A stretch of DNA of 64,000 nt from Hevea brasiliensis (GCF_030052815.1 NW_026614827.1:41700-105699), one strand, 5' to 3'. Shown: positions 1 through 12,740, counted from the first letter of the stretch. The notes: generated from the sequence alone by a model not told the origin. Translations and numbers: made by a program.

Positions 1-1558
1 CAAACAACTTTCATGAAGGAACTTACCCCAAATTATGGCCATAGCCCATCCAACCAAGTGACTCTATTTAATGTTTATGTAACTGTAGATATGGTCAATT
101 CTGCAGATTGGCAATCCGGCTAGCTGTGGTTTTTGGACCATATCTAGAGCTACAAAACTCCAAATGGAGTGATTCAAAAAAGGAAATTCAACTAGACAAA
201 ATAAGGAACAACTTTCGTGTTCGTCATTTCCTCAAATTCCCACTGCAACAGGGCCCAATGGAACAGTAAATTTGGGTCTCAAAAACTGAAATTTCTGCCC
301 TCTTAGAATTAAGTTGAGAAATGGAAATGGCAATCAATTCCAACAAGTTTTAAATACAAAATGTGGTATGTTTGGGGTGTTAAAACCAATACACCTATTT
401 TCTATCCAAAAGTCAACATTTTTGTTGACCAATGAGGTGAATAGTGACATCAAAACTTGAAATGCACAAATGGAAGAATTTAAAAGTTTCAAATGCCCTA
501 GTATACCTAACATGATTGGTTTGGATAGTTTGGCATGCCAATAGGGTTCAGTTAGCAGTACTGCACATGGCGATATGCCATTCTGTGATTTCATGGCTTT
601 TAGCCATTCTGACTTTGTATTGAGACTTGGCCTTGTGCCTGATATTATTTACATTGTTAGTCATTGCACACCGGGAGATGCATATGTGACCGATGGTGTG
701 ACGGCCCGAGGTACTAGGTACCCAGTGCCAGTTTACCCGTTATCCAGTCCAGTCGTCTAGTGTAGGTTACTTGGGGCAACCAAATGAATAAAAGTGAACA
801 AAGTTAATGGAATAATGAATATACCAATACCAAACAAAGAAAGCATACACATTCTATACACATTTATTTTCTTGCTATTTTCTTTTATTATATTATTGCA
901 CCACTAAGCATTATTGCTTAGCGCGTTGCTTTTGCCACGCAGCGTAGTGCTGAGATCCCGATCGTGAGCCCAGTAGACCACAGACTGGGTGAGTCCATCC
1001 TGCAGTTCTGCACAGTGTCCTTGTCACCTCAACTTCTGCAGTGCATTGGTAGGACACTAGGTGTCATTTTGGCATTCTGTAATAAATTTTGATTTTCTCA
1101 TATGTAATTAAACTTGTGTAATGTATATTAATGTTCATGTAAATTATGAAAATTTTATTTGTGAATGGAAAAGTAAATGTTTATTTGTGATTTATACTTG
1201 ATTATCACATGTGATGGATGTTTGAGAAATGAAAAGGTTGTTGAGAACTGAAATTGAGAAATATTGTTGAGATTTTGGATATTGGAGTTTGAAATGAGGG
1301 AATACAAATATTGGAAGTGTTTTTAACAGGTTCCGAAGAACTGTTTTCTCCATTTTTAGCCGGTATTCCGCCGAATTTTCTTTAAAATCTTTGGAACCTC
1401 AAATAAATAATACTTTTGATAAATGGCTAAAATAAATTATATTTCATAAATTATATTCACAAGCATGATATAAATTAATTAAGGTATATTAGAATGTGCC
1501 GGTACACCATGTGGCATTACTTACTTGGGTATACTGTACACGGGTAAGGGGTGTCACA
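1..1558 (+). repeat. 3' part of a long Ty3-type LTR (family E)
   Basis: The stretch is non-coding and aligns by eye, in the same orientation, with 61338-64000 (the second family-E LTR). Shared blocks lie near 1-60, 340-450, 540-620 and 885-950. It ends in GTGTCACA at 1558, the usual 3' end for these Ty3 LTRs. The next bases (ATGTT) continue a copia LTR, so ATGTT is the probable right-hand target duplication; the left one lies outside the window. Whether this is a solo LTR or the end of a whole element cannot be told, because the 5' part is off the window. Short ORFs here (for example 575-760) have no recognisable product. Confidence 0.8.
412..429. promoter_or_regulatory. Palindromic paired W-box-like motif
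   Basis: GTCAACATTTTTGTTGAC is an inverted repeat with 6-bp arms and contains TTGAC on both strands, the core of plant WRKY-factor sites. It is present once here and three times in the family-E LTR at the right end of the window. Regulatory use is inference. Confidence 0.3.
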
Positions 1559-3516
1559 ATGTTTGCCATTTAAGATTTTAGAATTAATAGATTAATTCAT
1601 TAGAAGCCTAGATTAAATCAAGAATATGTGCACTAACCTTTAATGCACTGTAGTTGTGTTTGGTACCTTTGTGAAGCACCTAGGACCCCATATGTTGTCC
1701 CTTTAGCTTGTACACACAAAGATCACTAATGGTAGCCCCTTGAACAGCTTCTAAAGCCTTGCTAACCAATTAGAAAATAGGGATTTGCCTTTAGAGTGGT
1801 TGTAGATGTATACAAAACACTAGAAATGATTTCTAGCAATTTTAATTCAAGAGAATATTGGCAATTCTCTTTGAATTGATGAGAGATGTAGAAGAAGAGA
1901 GGAAGAGAGGCTCAAAGGTGGCAGCACATATGAGAGAATAGCAGATTGTTATTACACTCTTTCATAACATCACATTATATAATTAGGTCATTGCTTAAAA
2001 CTCTTGCCACATTTCATCTTCTGATTGGCTTAGAATTTTAATTGACCTAATCACAATAAGCCAAGTGTCAAAGCTAGATTTAATCTTGACTTTAATTATT
2101 TTATATAATTGGAAGACAAATGGCAAGCTTATACGGTGCCATGTGTCACCATCTCATGGTGCCACATGTCACCCTGTGAAATGACCAAATTACCCTTATG
2201 TTGTAATTTTGAGTTCTCAACCAAAAATAATTATTTCTCCTCCTCTAATCAACTTATATCAAATATAAATAAATTAATTAATCTCTATTAATTAATTTCT
2301 CATAATTAAATTCATATTTAAACACTTCAAATATAAATTTAACTGATACTATACATTCAATAACCTAGATTTGGTTTCAAGTCATGCTAGGGACTTTGCA
2401 ATCTAATTGCAAACCAAACCTAATTAATTAATTAATTAAACTCTTTAACTAATTAATTAAATCACATTTAACTTTGTGATTACTTGTGTATGTGTGTGAC
2501 TCACTAGGCTTATCACTAATTGGCAATGAGATATGATATTAACTCTTAATATCATCAGAACTCTTTCTCACCATAAATGATTTCTCTCAGTCATTTTTAG
2601 CATCTCATAAACAATGGTTAACAACTAGCATAGCATGCCATGGCCACTCAATCAGTAATAAGGAATACCTTAATTGAATATTTAATCATATATTACCATG
2701 CACTAGAATCTCTCTGTTATAAAATCCTAATTCGAGCTGGAGTCATGGTTTACATCAAACTCCATTTGCTATGAATATTATATTCTCTTTTAATTCTAGT
2801 TCTTGATTAAAAAGATTTTCTTATCAGAAACTCTTTTCTAATTAAATTTTTATATCCTGGGCGCGAACTTGAAACATCAAGAATAATTAAATGAACATAG
2901 GATTTTATCTCTATTTACTTAGAGCAATAGATTCCATCTTGATCAACACCTACCTCTATATGTAACTAGTAGGAGCCAACACATGCCCATATACCCATAC
3001 ACAGTACAAGTATGAAAGCAGTATCAAACTCAAACCATCTATATACAAGATAACTGTGCTATCTCAAGTTTAAAGTTTATATGCACTGATATGATTTATG
3101 ATAATACATTGACAAGAGTAAACTCTATGTGCTTGTCATAAGTGTCACTGGTTCGGCCTACTTATCATGTATAAGTGCCAATCATGTTTGTTATATGGCA
3201 TGAGACTCACCATTCCATCTTATTTATATCTCATATAAATAACTTGGAAATAAACATGATTACAATCTTTCTGGATAAGTCATGTCTTTATTGTGAAGTA
3301 TCCTCGATTGTGAACCATTTTATGATACGTTGTGCTATAAATACTGTCACTCATATTCTTAACAACTTAAGAATAGAATTTCTAACAAAATATCAATGGA
3401 CCTTTTCTATTACACATAAATATATTATGTAAACGGAAAAGTGAAAATGCTTTTTTATTAATAAAACATGTACAAGATACATACTAAATGATATGCTCTA
3501 GGGCATACTACTAACA
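1559..3516 (-). mobile_element. Ty1/copia LTR (family P), reverse orientation, interrupted
   Basis: This is the reverse complement of the family-P copia LTR at 10371-12479. It has the same order of blocks: the AATTAATT-rich tract, the block around CATGCCATGGCCAC, and the terminal block ending CTACTAACA at 3516 (complement of TGTTAGTAG). About 190 bp of its 3' end are missing at 1559 because the family-E LTR is inserted there; that part must lie left of the window. No adjacent PBS or polypurine tract of its own family is visible, so it is most simply a solo LTR. ORFs at 2109-2291 and 3175-3432 are chance. Confidence 0.85.
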
Positions 3517-3583
3517 GCCATATAACCCTCTGTTTACTTCAAATTTAAAGTTTCTCTCTCCATTATCAAAGCACGCATCATGT

Positions 3584-3614
3584 AAACTTACACGGGGTCA
3601 ACCCGTGTAAGTTT
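3584..3614. repeat. Perfect 13-bp hairpin in Athila 3' region
   Basis: AAACTTACACGGG is followed by a 5-base loop and its exact complement CCCGTGTAAGTTT. Related half-motifs recur just downstream (around 3655-3695). Tracts with CACGGG/CCCGTG alternation are common in Athila 3' regions; a function is not known to me. Confidence 0.7.
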
Positions 3615-4079
3615 CTGGTGCTTGTGCAAGGGTTTTTCCCGGATTCCAAAAGGTTACACAGGGCGTGTAAAATCAATACATGACTCGTGTAACTTTCTGA
3701 CTCTTCAATTCTCCCCATATGAAAAATTTATGCTTACTACTATGCATAAAATGAATGTAAAAGTCAGCAACAGAGCTACTTCTCTAGTTTTGTACGGTCT
3801 CCTCTTATGTGGTTTAGACTTGATGTCTCCTCTCCTTTATTGCCCTCGGTTCCTGCTTTTTATAGAATTGGGACTTGGGGTGCCTACGAAATAGAGCATG
3901 AACAAACATAAAACAAAAATAAGAGTTAAAATAAAGGAAATTATATAAAGTAAAGTAAATATAGAAATTTTGGGTTGCCTCCCAAAGAGCACTTGTTTAT
4001 AGTCATTAGCTCGACTCTGCCTTCGTTCTATCACAGTCTGTCTGGAGGGTTGTTATAGGTATAGTTGGTTCCCTCCCCT

Positions 4080-5214
4080 ATGGGTTCTCCCTGAAAATAT
4101 GGTTTCAGCCTTTACCCATTCACTTTGAATGCTCCTGAGGTTTCACTCTAGATTTCCACAGCTCCATGCTGGATTCGCATAACCTTAAATGGACCTGACC
4201 ATCTTGATCTCAACTTCCCTAGAAAAAGTTTTAGTCTAGAGTTGAAGAGTATGACAAGGTCTCATTCTCTTATTTCTTTTCTTACTATGCGTCTGTTATG
4301 CCATCTTTTGGTATTGTCTTTGAAGATTTTGGCATTCTCATACGCATCCTGTCGGATTTCTTCCAACTCATTGAGCTGTAGCAGTCTTTTTTCACCAGCA
4401 GCCTTGAGGTCAAAATTCAGGGTCTGAATCGCCCAGTAGGCTTTGTGTTCAAGTTCGATAGGGAGGTGGCATGATTTCCCATAAATTAGTCGAAGGGTGT
4501 TGTTACAATTGGAGTTTTATATGCAGTGTGGTATGCCTATAACGCATCATCTAACTTCACAGACCAATCCTTCCTTGAGCGGTTTACTATTTTCTCTAGG
4601 ATTCATTTCAGCTCCCTATTTGAAATTTCTACTTGACCACTGGTTTGAGGATGATAAGGTGTGGCCACCTTGTGAGTCATTCTATGCTATTTCAATAGTG
4701 TTTCGAATTGTTAGTTGCAGAAGTGACTTCCTCCATTGTTGATTATCGCTCATGGTGTACCAAATCTTATGAAAATGTTCTTCTTAAGGAACTTTGTCAC
4801 CACTCTAGCATCGTTAGTTAGCGTGGCTATTGCTTCTACCCATTTTGACATAATATACTTGCTTCTAAAAGAAGAGGGGAATGGGCCCAGGAAGTCTATC
4901 CCCCACACATTAAATAGTTCTACCTCAAGTATATCGTGCAGTGGCATTTCATTCCTTCTAGAAATGTTACCTATTCTTTGGCATTGATCGCAAGCTAACA
5001 CGAAGGATCTCACATCCTTAAATAGATTAGGCTAGTAAAATCCTACTTGCAAAATTTTAGCTGATGTTTTTGTGATGCCAAAGTGTCCCCCATATGGTGA
5101 TGAATGGCAATGCTTGAGAATACTCTCTATATCCTCTTCCGGTGTGCATCGTTTTATCAATCTATCATTGCATCTCTTGTACAGTAGAGGTTCCTCCCAT
5201 TTATAGTATCGCAC
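4080..5214 (-). pseudogene. Athila integrase, broken
   Basis: Reading leftwards, the fragment begins with the zinc-binding HHCC part (HCHSSPYGGHFG, then CDQCQR near 4985). The core follows with the first catalytic Asp (VWGIDFLGPF, near 4905). The second acidic site, normally in SDGGSHF, reads NNGGSHF near 4735, so the catalytic Asp is Asn. The third, in VEISNRE, is kept. The C-terminal part has the typical Athila signature YGK-CHLP then [11 protein letters not shown] near 4200. In-frame stops occur at FY*PNL (near 5035), GTP*AII (near 4750), ELK*ILE (near 4615) and twice more near 4245 and 4155. Family assignment is from motif order; the gene is certainly inactive. Confidence 0.8.
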
Positions 5215-5298
5215 ATCGTGCAGAAATTTTTTTCTTTGCTAGTAAGATATGTTGGGTGGTAAAACCCTGCACACAAGAAAATTCACAAAATCAGCATA

Positions 5299-6989
5299 CT
5301 AAGGAACTTGGGATAAGGCTAATAGGTATTCATCCAGGAATGAGTCATCTATTGGCAACTCTTTGGCTTCTTCTAAGTCCTTGTGTCTTAGCCTTGAGAG
5401 ATGGTTGGCAACCATGTTCTCAGCCCCTTTCTTGTCCTTGATTTCAAGGTCAAATTCCTGAAGTAGTAAGATCCATCGAATCAACCTTGGCTTCGCTTCC
5501 TTTTTATTCAAAAGGTACCTGATAGCAGCATGGTCTGTGTATACAATGACTTTAATCTAAGAAGATAGGATCTGAATTTGTCAATTGCAAACACTACTAC
5601 TAGGAATTCCTTTTCTGTGGTAGCATAATTAATTTGTGCGTGGTCAAGTGTCTTGCTAGTGTAATAAATGGCATGGAGTTTTCTATCTTTCCTTTGTCCA
5701 AGTACTGCTCCCACAGCATAATCACCTGCACCACCCATGATTTTGAATGGTAGCTCCCAATCAGGTGGTTGCATAATGGGTGCTGAGAATAAGGCTTCTT
5801 TTATCCTATTGAATGAAACAAGGCAATTTTCATCAAAATCAAAGGGAACATCTTGACTTAATAAATTTGTTAATGGTTTAGCTATTTTGGAAAAATCATT
5901 GATGAATCTTCTATAAAAGCCTACATGTCCCAAAAAGCTTTGCACTTCTTTGACTGATATTGGTGTTGATATTTTCTCAACAATCTTAACTTTCCCCTTA
6001 TCAACTTTAATCCCTCTTTCTGATATCAAATGACCAAGAACTATGCCTTCTCTTACCATGAAGTGGCATTTTTCCCAATTCAAGACTAGGTTTGATTCTT
6101 CACATCTTTCTAACACTTAGGATAAGTTAGCTAAGCATTCATCAAAAGTGGTGCCATAAACAGAAAAAGCATCCATAAATACTTCCATGATATTTTCAAT
6201 ATAATCAGAAAAAATAGCCATCATGCATCTTTGAAAGGTAGCAAGGCCATTATAAAGACCAAAGGGCATTCTTCTATATGCAAAGGTTCCAAAAGGGTAT
6301 GTGAATGTGGTCTTTTCTTGGTCTTCTGGGTGAATAGGAATTTGGAAGAATCCCGAATACCCATCTAGATAACAAAAGTAGGAATGTTTTACTAATCTTT
6401 CCAATATTTGGTCTATGAAAGAAAGGGGAAAATGGTCCTTCCTGGTGGCACTATTCAATTTCCTATAATCTATGCACATGCACCAACTAGTAACAACCTT
6501 AGTTGGGATTAGTTCATCGTTTGCACTTTGAATGACAATTGTCCCAACTTTCTTAGGCACTACATGCACTGGACTAACCCATTTGCTATCAGAGATCAGG
6601 TATATAATACCTGCATCTAATAGTTTCAAAATTTCCTTTTTCACTACTTCTTTCATGTTTGGGTTAAGTCTTCTTTGATGTTCAATAGTGGGTTTACTAT
6701 TTTCTTCCATAGGTATCCTATGCATACAAATGGAAGGATGAATCCCTTTCAGGTCTTCTATTTTATACTCTATGCTCTTACTATGGGTCCTAAGCACCCT
6801 TAGCAATTTTTCCTCTTCTATTTCAGAAAGACTAGCATTAATAATAATAGGATATTTAGAATTTGAGTATAGGAATGCGTATGTTAGTGTAGAGGGAAGA
6901 GGTTTGAGTTTTGCCTGTTCAGTGTTTTTCTCCAGCTTGCTTTTGGTTTGTTCCTCCTTCATCTCCTCTACCTTGAAAGCTTGAGCCAA
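5299..6989 (-). pseudogene. Athila reverse transcriptase and RNase H, broken
   Basis: The RT begins around 6690 with the pre-RT proline-rich start, then CMCIDYRKLN (near 6480), DGYSGFFQIP (near 6360) and RRMPFGL (near 6255). The active-site box reads VFMDAF near 6170, where the family has MDDF, so one catalytic Asp is Ala. A single TAA stop separates this from the thumb and connection (GHLISERGIKVD, GFYRRFI) and RNase H (YYTSKTLDHAQINYATTEKE). A one-base shift near 5555 breaks the frame before the RNase H tail ([12 protein letters not shown]). The long N-terminal leader (6690-6989) is Lys/Glu-rich, as in Athila polyproteins. Neighbouring integrase follows in the expected order. Confidence 0.85.
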
Positions 6990-7000
6990 GGGTAGGAGTG

Positions 7001-8643
7001 TGAAGGAGCGGAGGCATGTAAATTTGTTAGATCAGAGCATTGAATTTCAAAAAATTTCTTTGAGGGTTTCATGCATCATACCACATCCATTATGTGCCGA
7101 ATTAATTTCAATGCTCAATTGCATATTAAAACACTTTTAATATGTATTAAGATCTATGTTTGCCATTTAAGATTTTTTAATTAACAAATCAATTCAATTG
7201 AACCCTAGTTTGTAAAAAGAAAATGTGCACTAACCTTATGATGCACTATTGATGTAATTAGCACCTTTAGGAAGCACATAAGACCCCAAATATTGTCCCT
7301 CTAGCTTGTCCACACCAAGATCACCAATGGGCAGCCCCTAAATCAGCCTCTTAAGCCTTGCTAACCAATTATAATTTAGGTTTTTTCCTTCAGAGAGATT
7401 GTAGATATGTATAGGACACGAGAAACAATTTCTAGCAATTTTAATTCAAATGAATTTGGGCAATTCTCTTTGAATTGATGAGAAAAGAAAAAGGGGAGAG
7501 GGAGAGCTCAAGGTGGCAGCACCTTTGAGACAAAGAAGAGTGTGCTTTATTTTTCTTTCTTTTCCTTTTTATAGTTAGATCATCACTTAAAACCCTTGCC
7601 ACATGTCATCACCATATTGCATCTTAATTTTAATTGACTTAATCACATTAAGCCAAGCATCAAAGCTAGACTTAATCTTGAATTTGATCATTTTACACGA
7701 TTGGAAGACAAATGGCAAGCTTATATGGTGCCATGTGTCGCCATCTCATAGTGCCACATATCACCTTGTGAAATGACCAAATTACCCTTCTATTTTAATT
7801 TTGAGTTCTCAACCCAAAATCATTATGTCTCCTCTTTTAATCAATTTATATGAAATATAAATTAATTAATTAACATCCATTAATTAATTTCTCACAATTA
7901 GATTCATATTTAAACACTTTAAATATAAATTTAACTTATATTATACATCCAATAACCTAGATTTGATTTCAAGTCATGCAAGGGACTTTGCAATCTGATT
8001 GCAAACCAAACCTAATTAATTAATTAATTAATTAAACTCTTTAATTAATCAATTAAATCACATTTTACTTGGTGATTATCACGTGTCTGTATGTGACTTA
8101 CTAGGCTCATTACAAATTGGCAATGAGATATGATATTAACTCCTAATATCATCAGAACTCTTTCTTACCATAAATGATTTCTCTAAATCATTTTAGGCAT
8201 CTTATAGACCATAGTTGACACCTAGTATAGCATGCCATGGCCACCCAATCAGTAACAAGGAATAACTTAAATGAACCTTTAATCATATGTTACCATTCAC
8301 TAAAATCTCTCTATTATAAAATCCCAATTCAAGCAGGAGTCATAGTTTATGTCAAACCCCATTTGCTATGAATATTATGTTCTCTTTTAATTTCAATTCT
8401 TGATTAATTAGATTTTCTTGTTAGAAACTCTTTTCTGACCAAATCTGTCTGTCCTGGCTAGGAACTTGAAACATCAAGAGCAATTAAAAGAACATAGGAC
8501 TTTATCCCTATTTACTTAGGGTAACAGATTCCATCTTGATCAATACCTACCTCCATATATAACTAGTAGGAGCCAACACATACACATATACCCATAAAAA
8601 GTACAAGTATGAAAGCAGTATCAAACTCAAACCACCAATATAC
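7001..8643 (-). mobile_element. Truncated family-P copia LTR, reverse (copy 2)
   Basis: It starts at 7001 with TGAAGGAGCGGAGGCATG, the complement of the LTR 3' end, directly after Athila pol. It follows the LTR block order to about 8643 and then breaks off, lacking roughly the last 550 bp towards the LTR 5' end, where a further LTR copy begins. Divergence from element P is visibly higher than between P's own LTRs, so this is an older copy. Nothing coding is present. Confidence 0.8.
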
Positions 8644-9576
8644 TAAAGGAGCAAAAGCATGAAAAATTATTAAATTAGAACATTGAATTTAAAAATTTTC
8701 TTCTAGGGTCTCATGCATCATTCAATATTCAATTTTTACCTATTGATTTCAATGTTCAATTGCTTATTAAAACTCTTTTAATATTTATTTGGATCCATTT
8801 AAGATTTTTAGAATTAACAAATTAATTCATTAGAACCTTAGATTAAATCAAGAACATGTGCACCGACCTTTTGATGCACTGTAGTTGTGAAGCACCTAAG
8901 ACCCCAGATGTTGTCCCTCTAGCTTGTCCACACCAAGATCACTAATGGAAGCCCCTTGAACAGCTTCTCAAGCCTTTCCAATCAATTAGAAATTAAGGTT
9001 TTGCCTTTAGAGATGTTATAGATGTATATAGGACACTAGAAATGATTTCTAGCAATTTTAATTCAAGAGAATGTTAGCAATTCTCTTTGAATTGATGAGA
9101 GATGAAGAAGAAGAAGAGATGAAGAAGAAGACAAGGGTGGCAGCACCTCTTTGAGAAAATCAGATTGTTATGTTATTATTTCATAACAACACATTATAAA
9201 ATTAGGTCATCACTTAAAACCCTTGCCACATGTCATCTTCTGATTGGCTGAAAATTTTAATTGACCTAATCACATTAAGCCAAGTGTCAAAGCTAGATTT
9301 AATCTTAACTTTCATCATTTTACATGATTGGAGGACAAGTGGCAAGCTTATATGGTGCCATGTGTCACCATCTCATGGTGCCACTTGTCACCCTGTGAAA
9401 TGAATAAATTACCCTTGTGTTGCAATTTTGAGTTCTCAACCCAAAATAATTATTTTTCCTCTTCTAATCAATTTATATCAAATATAAATTAATTAATTAA
9501 TTAATTAATCTCTATTAATTAATTTGTCATAATTAAATTCATATTTAAACAGTTTAAATATAAATTTTGAAGGAGT
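8644..9576 (-). mobile_element. Truncated family-P copia LTR, reverse (copy 3) with terminal remnant
   Basis: A second LTR 3' end starts at 8644 (TAAAGGAGC, with the terminal G changed to A) inside copy 2. It runs in the same orientation to about 9567, where it is cut in the AT-rich middle. Next, 9568-9579 reads TGAAGGAGTGGA, matching the LTR terminus at 7001 at 11 of 12 positions, and then Ty3 RT sequence begins. This looks like the scar of deletion between LTR copies. AG-rich stretches at 9103-9132 are part of the LTR. Confidence 0.7.
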
Positions 9577-10370
9577 GGAGAGTACCATCCTTATTCTTCA
9601 CAAATAATACTGGTGCTCCCTAAGGTGGCACGCTAGGGCGAATGAAACTCTTATCTAATAATTCTTGTAATTGCACCTTCAACTCTTTCAACTCAGCTAG
9701 TGCCATCCTATTAGGAGTGATAGAGATTGACCCCACACCATGCGTAGTCTCAATTTTAAGCTGCACCTCTCTTTCCGGAGGCAATCCAAACAATTCTTCC
9801 GGAAAGACATCCAAAAAACCCCATACCATAGGAATATCTTTAACATCTAGACTCCCCACCTGGGTGTCTATCACATGAGCTAGATAAGCTTCACATCCCT
9901 TTCTAATTATCTTTCTAGCAAGTGCAGCTAAAATGATATTGGATGGCAATAACTGCCTCTCCCCATGTATCACTATGTCTGCATACTCGGGAGAACCAAA
10001 AGTGACTGTCTTCAGTCTACAGTCGATCATGGCGTGATGCCTGGCTAACCAATCCATGCCCAAGATGATATCATAATCTCAGAAGGGCATGTCAATTAAG
10101 TTTGACAGGAATGTATGTCCTTGGATCACCAAAGGACAATCCTTATACAATTTGTTCACCCTAACCTCTTGCCCTAAGGGAGTAGTCACTAGCACACCAT
10201 AATCCATTTTCAAGCAAGGAATGGCAACAGAACATGCAATATGGGCAGTAGCATGAGAATGTGTAGAACCAGGGTCAAACAGCACATATACATCTCTACC
10301 AAAGATGGAGAAAGTACTAGCCACAACATCTGATGTCTCAGCTTCATCCCTCTAGCGCATGGTGTACACC
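9577..10370 (-). pseudogene. Tekay-like protease and RT start (internal region A), broken
   Basis: Minus-strand reading gives an aspartic protease with LFDPGSTHS near 10275 (catalytic Asp kept) and a flap-like LVIQGHTFLS. A stop near 10080 is followed by GMDWLARHHAMIDC and the linker to RT: FPEELFGLPPEREVQ then [18 protein letters not shown] near 9655. The RT stops at about 9577, where copia LTR sequence begins, so fingers, palm and everything downstream are lost. It is very similar to 58250-59033 of region B, the same family. Copia element P (10371-20346) separates it from its gag at 20352-21550. Confidence 0.85.
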
Positions 10371-12479
10371 TGTTAGTAGTATGCCCTAGAGCATATCATT
10401 TAGTATGCATCTTGTGCATGTTTTTATTAATAAAAGGCATTTCCACATTTCCGCTTACATAATATATTTATGTGTAATAGAAAAGGTCCATTGATATTTT
10501 GTTAGAAATTCTATTCTTAAAGTTGTTAAGAATATGAGTGACAGTATTTATAGCACAAAGTATCATAAATAGGTTCACAATCGAGGATACATCATAATAA
10601 GGACATGACTTATCCAGAAAGATTGTATTTATGCTTGTTCCCAAGTTATTTATATGAGATATAAATAAGATGGAATAGTGAGTCTCATGCCATATAACAA
10701 ACATGAGAGGCACTTATGCATGATAAGTAGGCTGAACCAGTGACACTTATGACAAGCACCTGGAGTTTACTCTTGTCAATGCATTATTATAAATCATATT
10801 AGTGCATATAATCTTTAGACCTGAGATAACACAGTTATCTTGTATATAGGTGGTTTGAGTTTGATACTGCTTTCATACTTGTACTATGTATTGGTATATG
10901 GGCATGTGTTGGCTCCTACTAGTTATATATGGAGGTAGGTGTTGATCAAGATGGAATTTGTTCCTCTAAGTAAATAGAGATAAAACCCTATGTTCCTTTA
11001 ATTGTTCTTGATGTTTCAAGTTCTAAGCCAGGACAGATATATTTAATTAGAAAAGAGTTTCTAATGAGAAAATCTTTTAATCAAGAACTGGAATTAAAAG
11101 AGAATATAATATTCATAGCAAATGGGGTTTGACATAAACCATGACTCCAGCTTGAGTTGGGATTTTGTGACAAAGAGATTCTAGTGTATGGTAAAATATG
11201 ATTATAGGTTCATTTAAGGTAAACCTTATTACTGATTGGGTGGCCATGGCATGCTATGCTAGGTGTTAACCATGGTCTATGAGGTGCATAAAATGATTTA
11301 GAGAAATCATTTATGGTAAGAAAGAGTTTTGATGATATTAAGAGTTGATATCATATCTCATTGCCAATTAGTGATGAGCCTAGTAAGTCACACACATACG
11401 CAAGTAATCACCTAAATAAATATGATTTAATTAATTAATTAAAGAGTTTAATTGATTAATTAAATAGGTTTGCCTTGCAATTAGATTGTAAAGTCCCTAG
11501 CATGACTTGAAACCAAATCTAGGTTATTGGATGTACAGTATAAGTTAAATTTATATTTAAAGTGTTTAAATATGAATTTAATTAATGAAAAATAATTAAT
11601 AAAGATTAATTAATTGATTTATATTTGATATAAACTGATTAGAAGAAGAGAAATGATTATTTTGGGTTCAGAACTCAAAGTTAAGACACAGAGGCATTTT
11701 GGTCATTTCACAGGGTGACATGTGGCACCATGAGATGGTGACACATGGCATTACACATAAGCTTGCCAAATGTCTTTTAATCATGTAAGATGATTAAAAT
11801 AAAGATTAAATATAGGTTTAACAGTTGGCACAATGTGATTGGGGCAATTAAACCTAGAACCAATCAGAGGGTGACATGTGGCAAGGGTTTCATGTGTTGA
11901 CCTCGCTATATAAGTGTTGTTATAAAAAGAAAATAACACAACCAGCAGCTGCTCCTTCTTTGTGCTGCCACTTTGAAGCTCTCCCTCTCTTCTTCTTCAT
12001 CTCTCATCTATTCCAAGAGATTAGCAAACAATCTCTTGAATTAAAAATACAAGAAATCGTTTCTAGTGTCCTGTTTACATCTTTAATCTCTTAAAAGGCA
12101 GAACTTGATTTTCTAATTAATAGAAAAAGCTTTAGAATCTTTTCAAGGGCTGCCATAGGTGTTCTTGGTGTGGACAAGCTACAGGGGCAACATCTGGTGT
12201 CCTGTAGACGCATCTGAAAGACACAAATAAACTGCAGTGCATCAAGAGGTTAGTGTATTTGTTCTTGATTTAATATAGGGTTCTAAAATTAATCTAATTA
12301 ATTTTGAAATCTTAAATGGCAATTACAGATCCAAAATCATATTAAAAGTGTTTTTATGTGTTGTTTATCATTGAAATCAACTAGAAAAAAATTAAATCTT
12401 GCATGATGCATGTGACCCTGGGTGAAAATTTTTGAATTCAATGGCATAAACTTGTGTTTTTCATGCTTCCGCTCCCACA
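10371..12479 (+). repeat. 5' LTR of copia element P
   Basis: 2109 bp, starting TGTTAGTAGTATGCCC and ending CTCCCACA just before the PBS. It contains AATTAATT-rich palindromic runs near 11420-11470 and 11600-11620, and a TATA box at 11907 followed by a CTTCTTCTTC pyrimidine tract near 11985. Internal ORFs (10468-10713 reverse, 11876-12094) recur in every LTR copy only because the LTR is repeated; they show no protein family. Confidence 0.95.
11907..11914 (+). promoter_or_regulatory. Probable LTR TATA box (element P)
   Basis: TATATAAG follows TGTTGACCTCGC and precedes, at a plausible distance for a start site, CAACCAGCAGCTGCTCC. The same box is at 19774-19781 in the 3' LTR, and the equivalent position in the solo LTR reads TATTTAAG near 47610. 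Placement puts about 1.5 kb of U3 before it. The start site itself is not determined. Confidence 0.55.
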
Positions 12480-12481
12480 AT

Positions 12482-12495
12482 TGGTATCAGAGCCA
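12482..12495 (+). other. Primer-binding site of element P (tRNA-iMet)
   Basis: TGGTATCAGAGCCA lies two bases after the LTR and is complementary to the 3' end of plant initiator-Met tRNA. It confirms that 10371-12479 is the 5' LTR. Confidence 0.9.
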
Positions 12496-12740
12496 CTATA
12501 TTTGCCATTTAGATTTTTGATTATATGATTTAATTGTGTGTTTGATCATGAGATGTTTTATCCATTGCTTGTTGCAATGGATGTGTGGCGGCATGCTTGA
12601 AGAACACCATCTTTGGTACGCCAATTTTAGCTTTCATGGGTGGCTCAAGGTTTGGCTTTTTAATTTGCAATTGTTGTATGATCTAAAAGCTCATCCTATG
12701 TCTAATTAAATTATTTAATTAGAATTTTAATCACACAACT

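Larger units (their letters stand above)
3517..7000 (-). mobile_element. Athila-lineage Ty3 element fragment
   Basis: Minus-strand pol sequence runs from the start of RT (about 6989) to the end of integrase (about 4080). A non-coding 3' part (3517-4070) follows, containing the block GGGTTGCCTCCCAAAG near 3970, which is common downstream of Athila pol. No LTR, PBS, protease or gag of this element is left; both ends stop at copia LTRs (3516 and 7001). It is therefore an internal fragment caught between copia insertions. I did not recognise an env-like ORF. Confidence 0.8.

Noticed and set aside
3622..4034. Env-like ORF after Athila pol
   Set aside because: Open stretches are short, on both strands, and show no signal peptide or membrane pattern I could trust apart from one hydrophobic run at 3837-4034.
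10468..10713. Recurring ORF near the copia LTR start (also 3175-3432, 18336-18587, 46164-46421) as a conserved protein
   Set aside because: Similar translations recur only because the LTR DNA is repeated. There is no start context, no domain, and frames differ by shifts between copies.
12482..12495. tRNA gene fragment
   Set aside because: Only the complement of the tRNA 3' end is present, at the exact PBS position next to an LTR.
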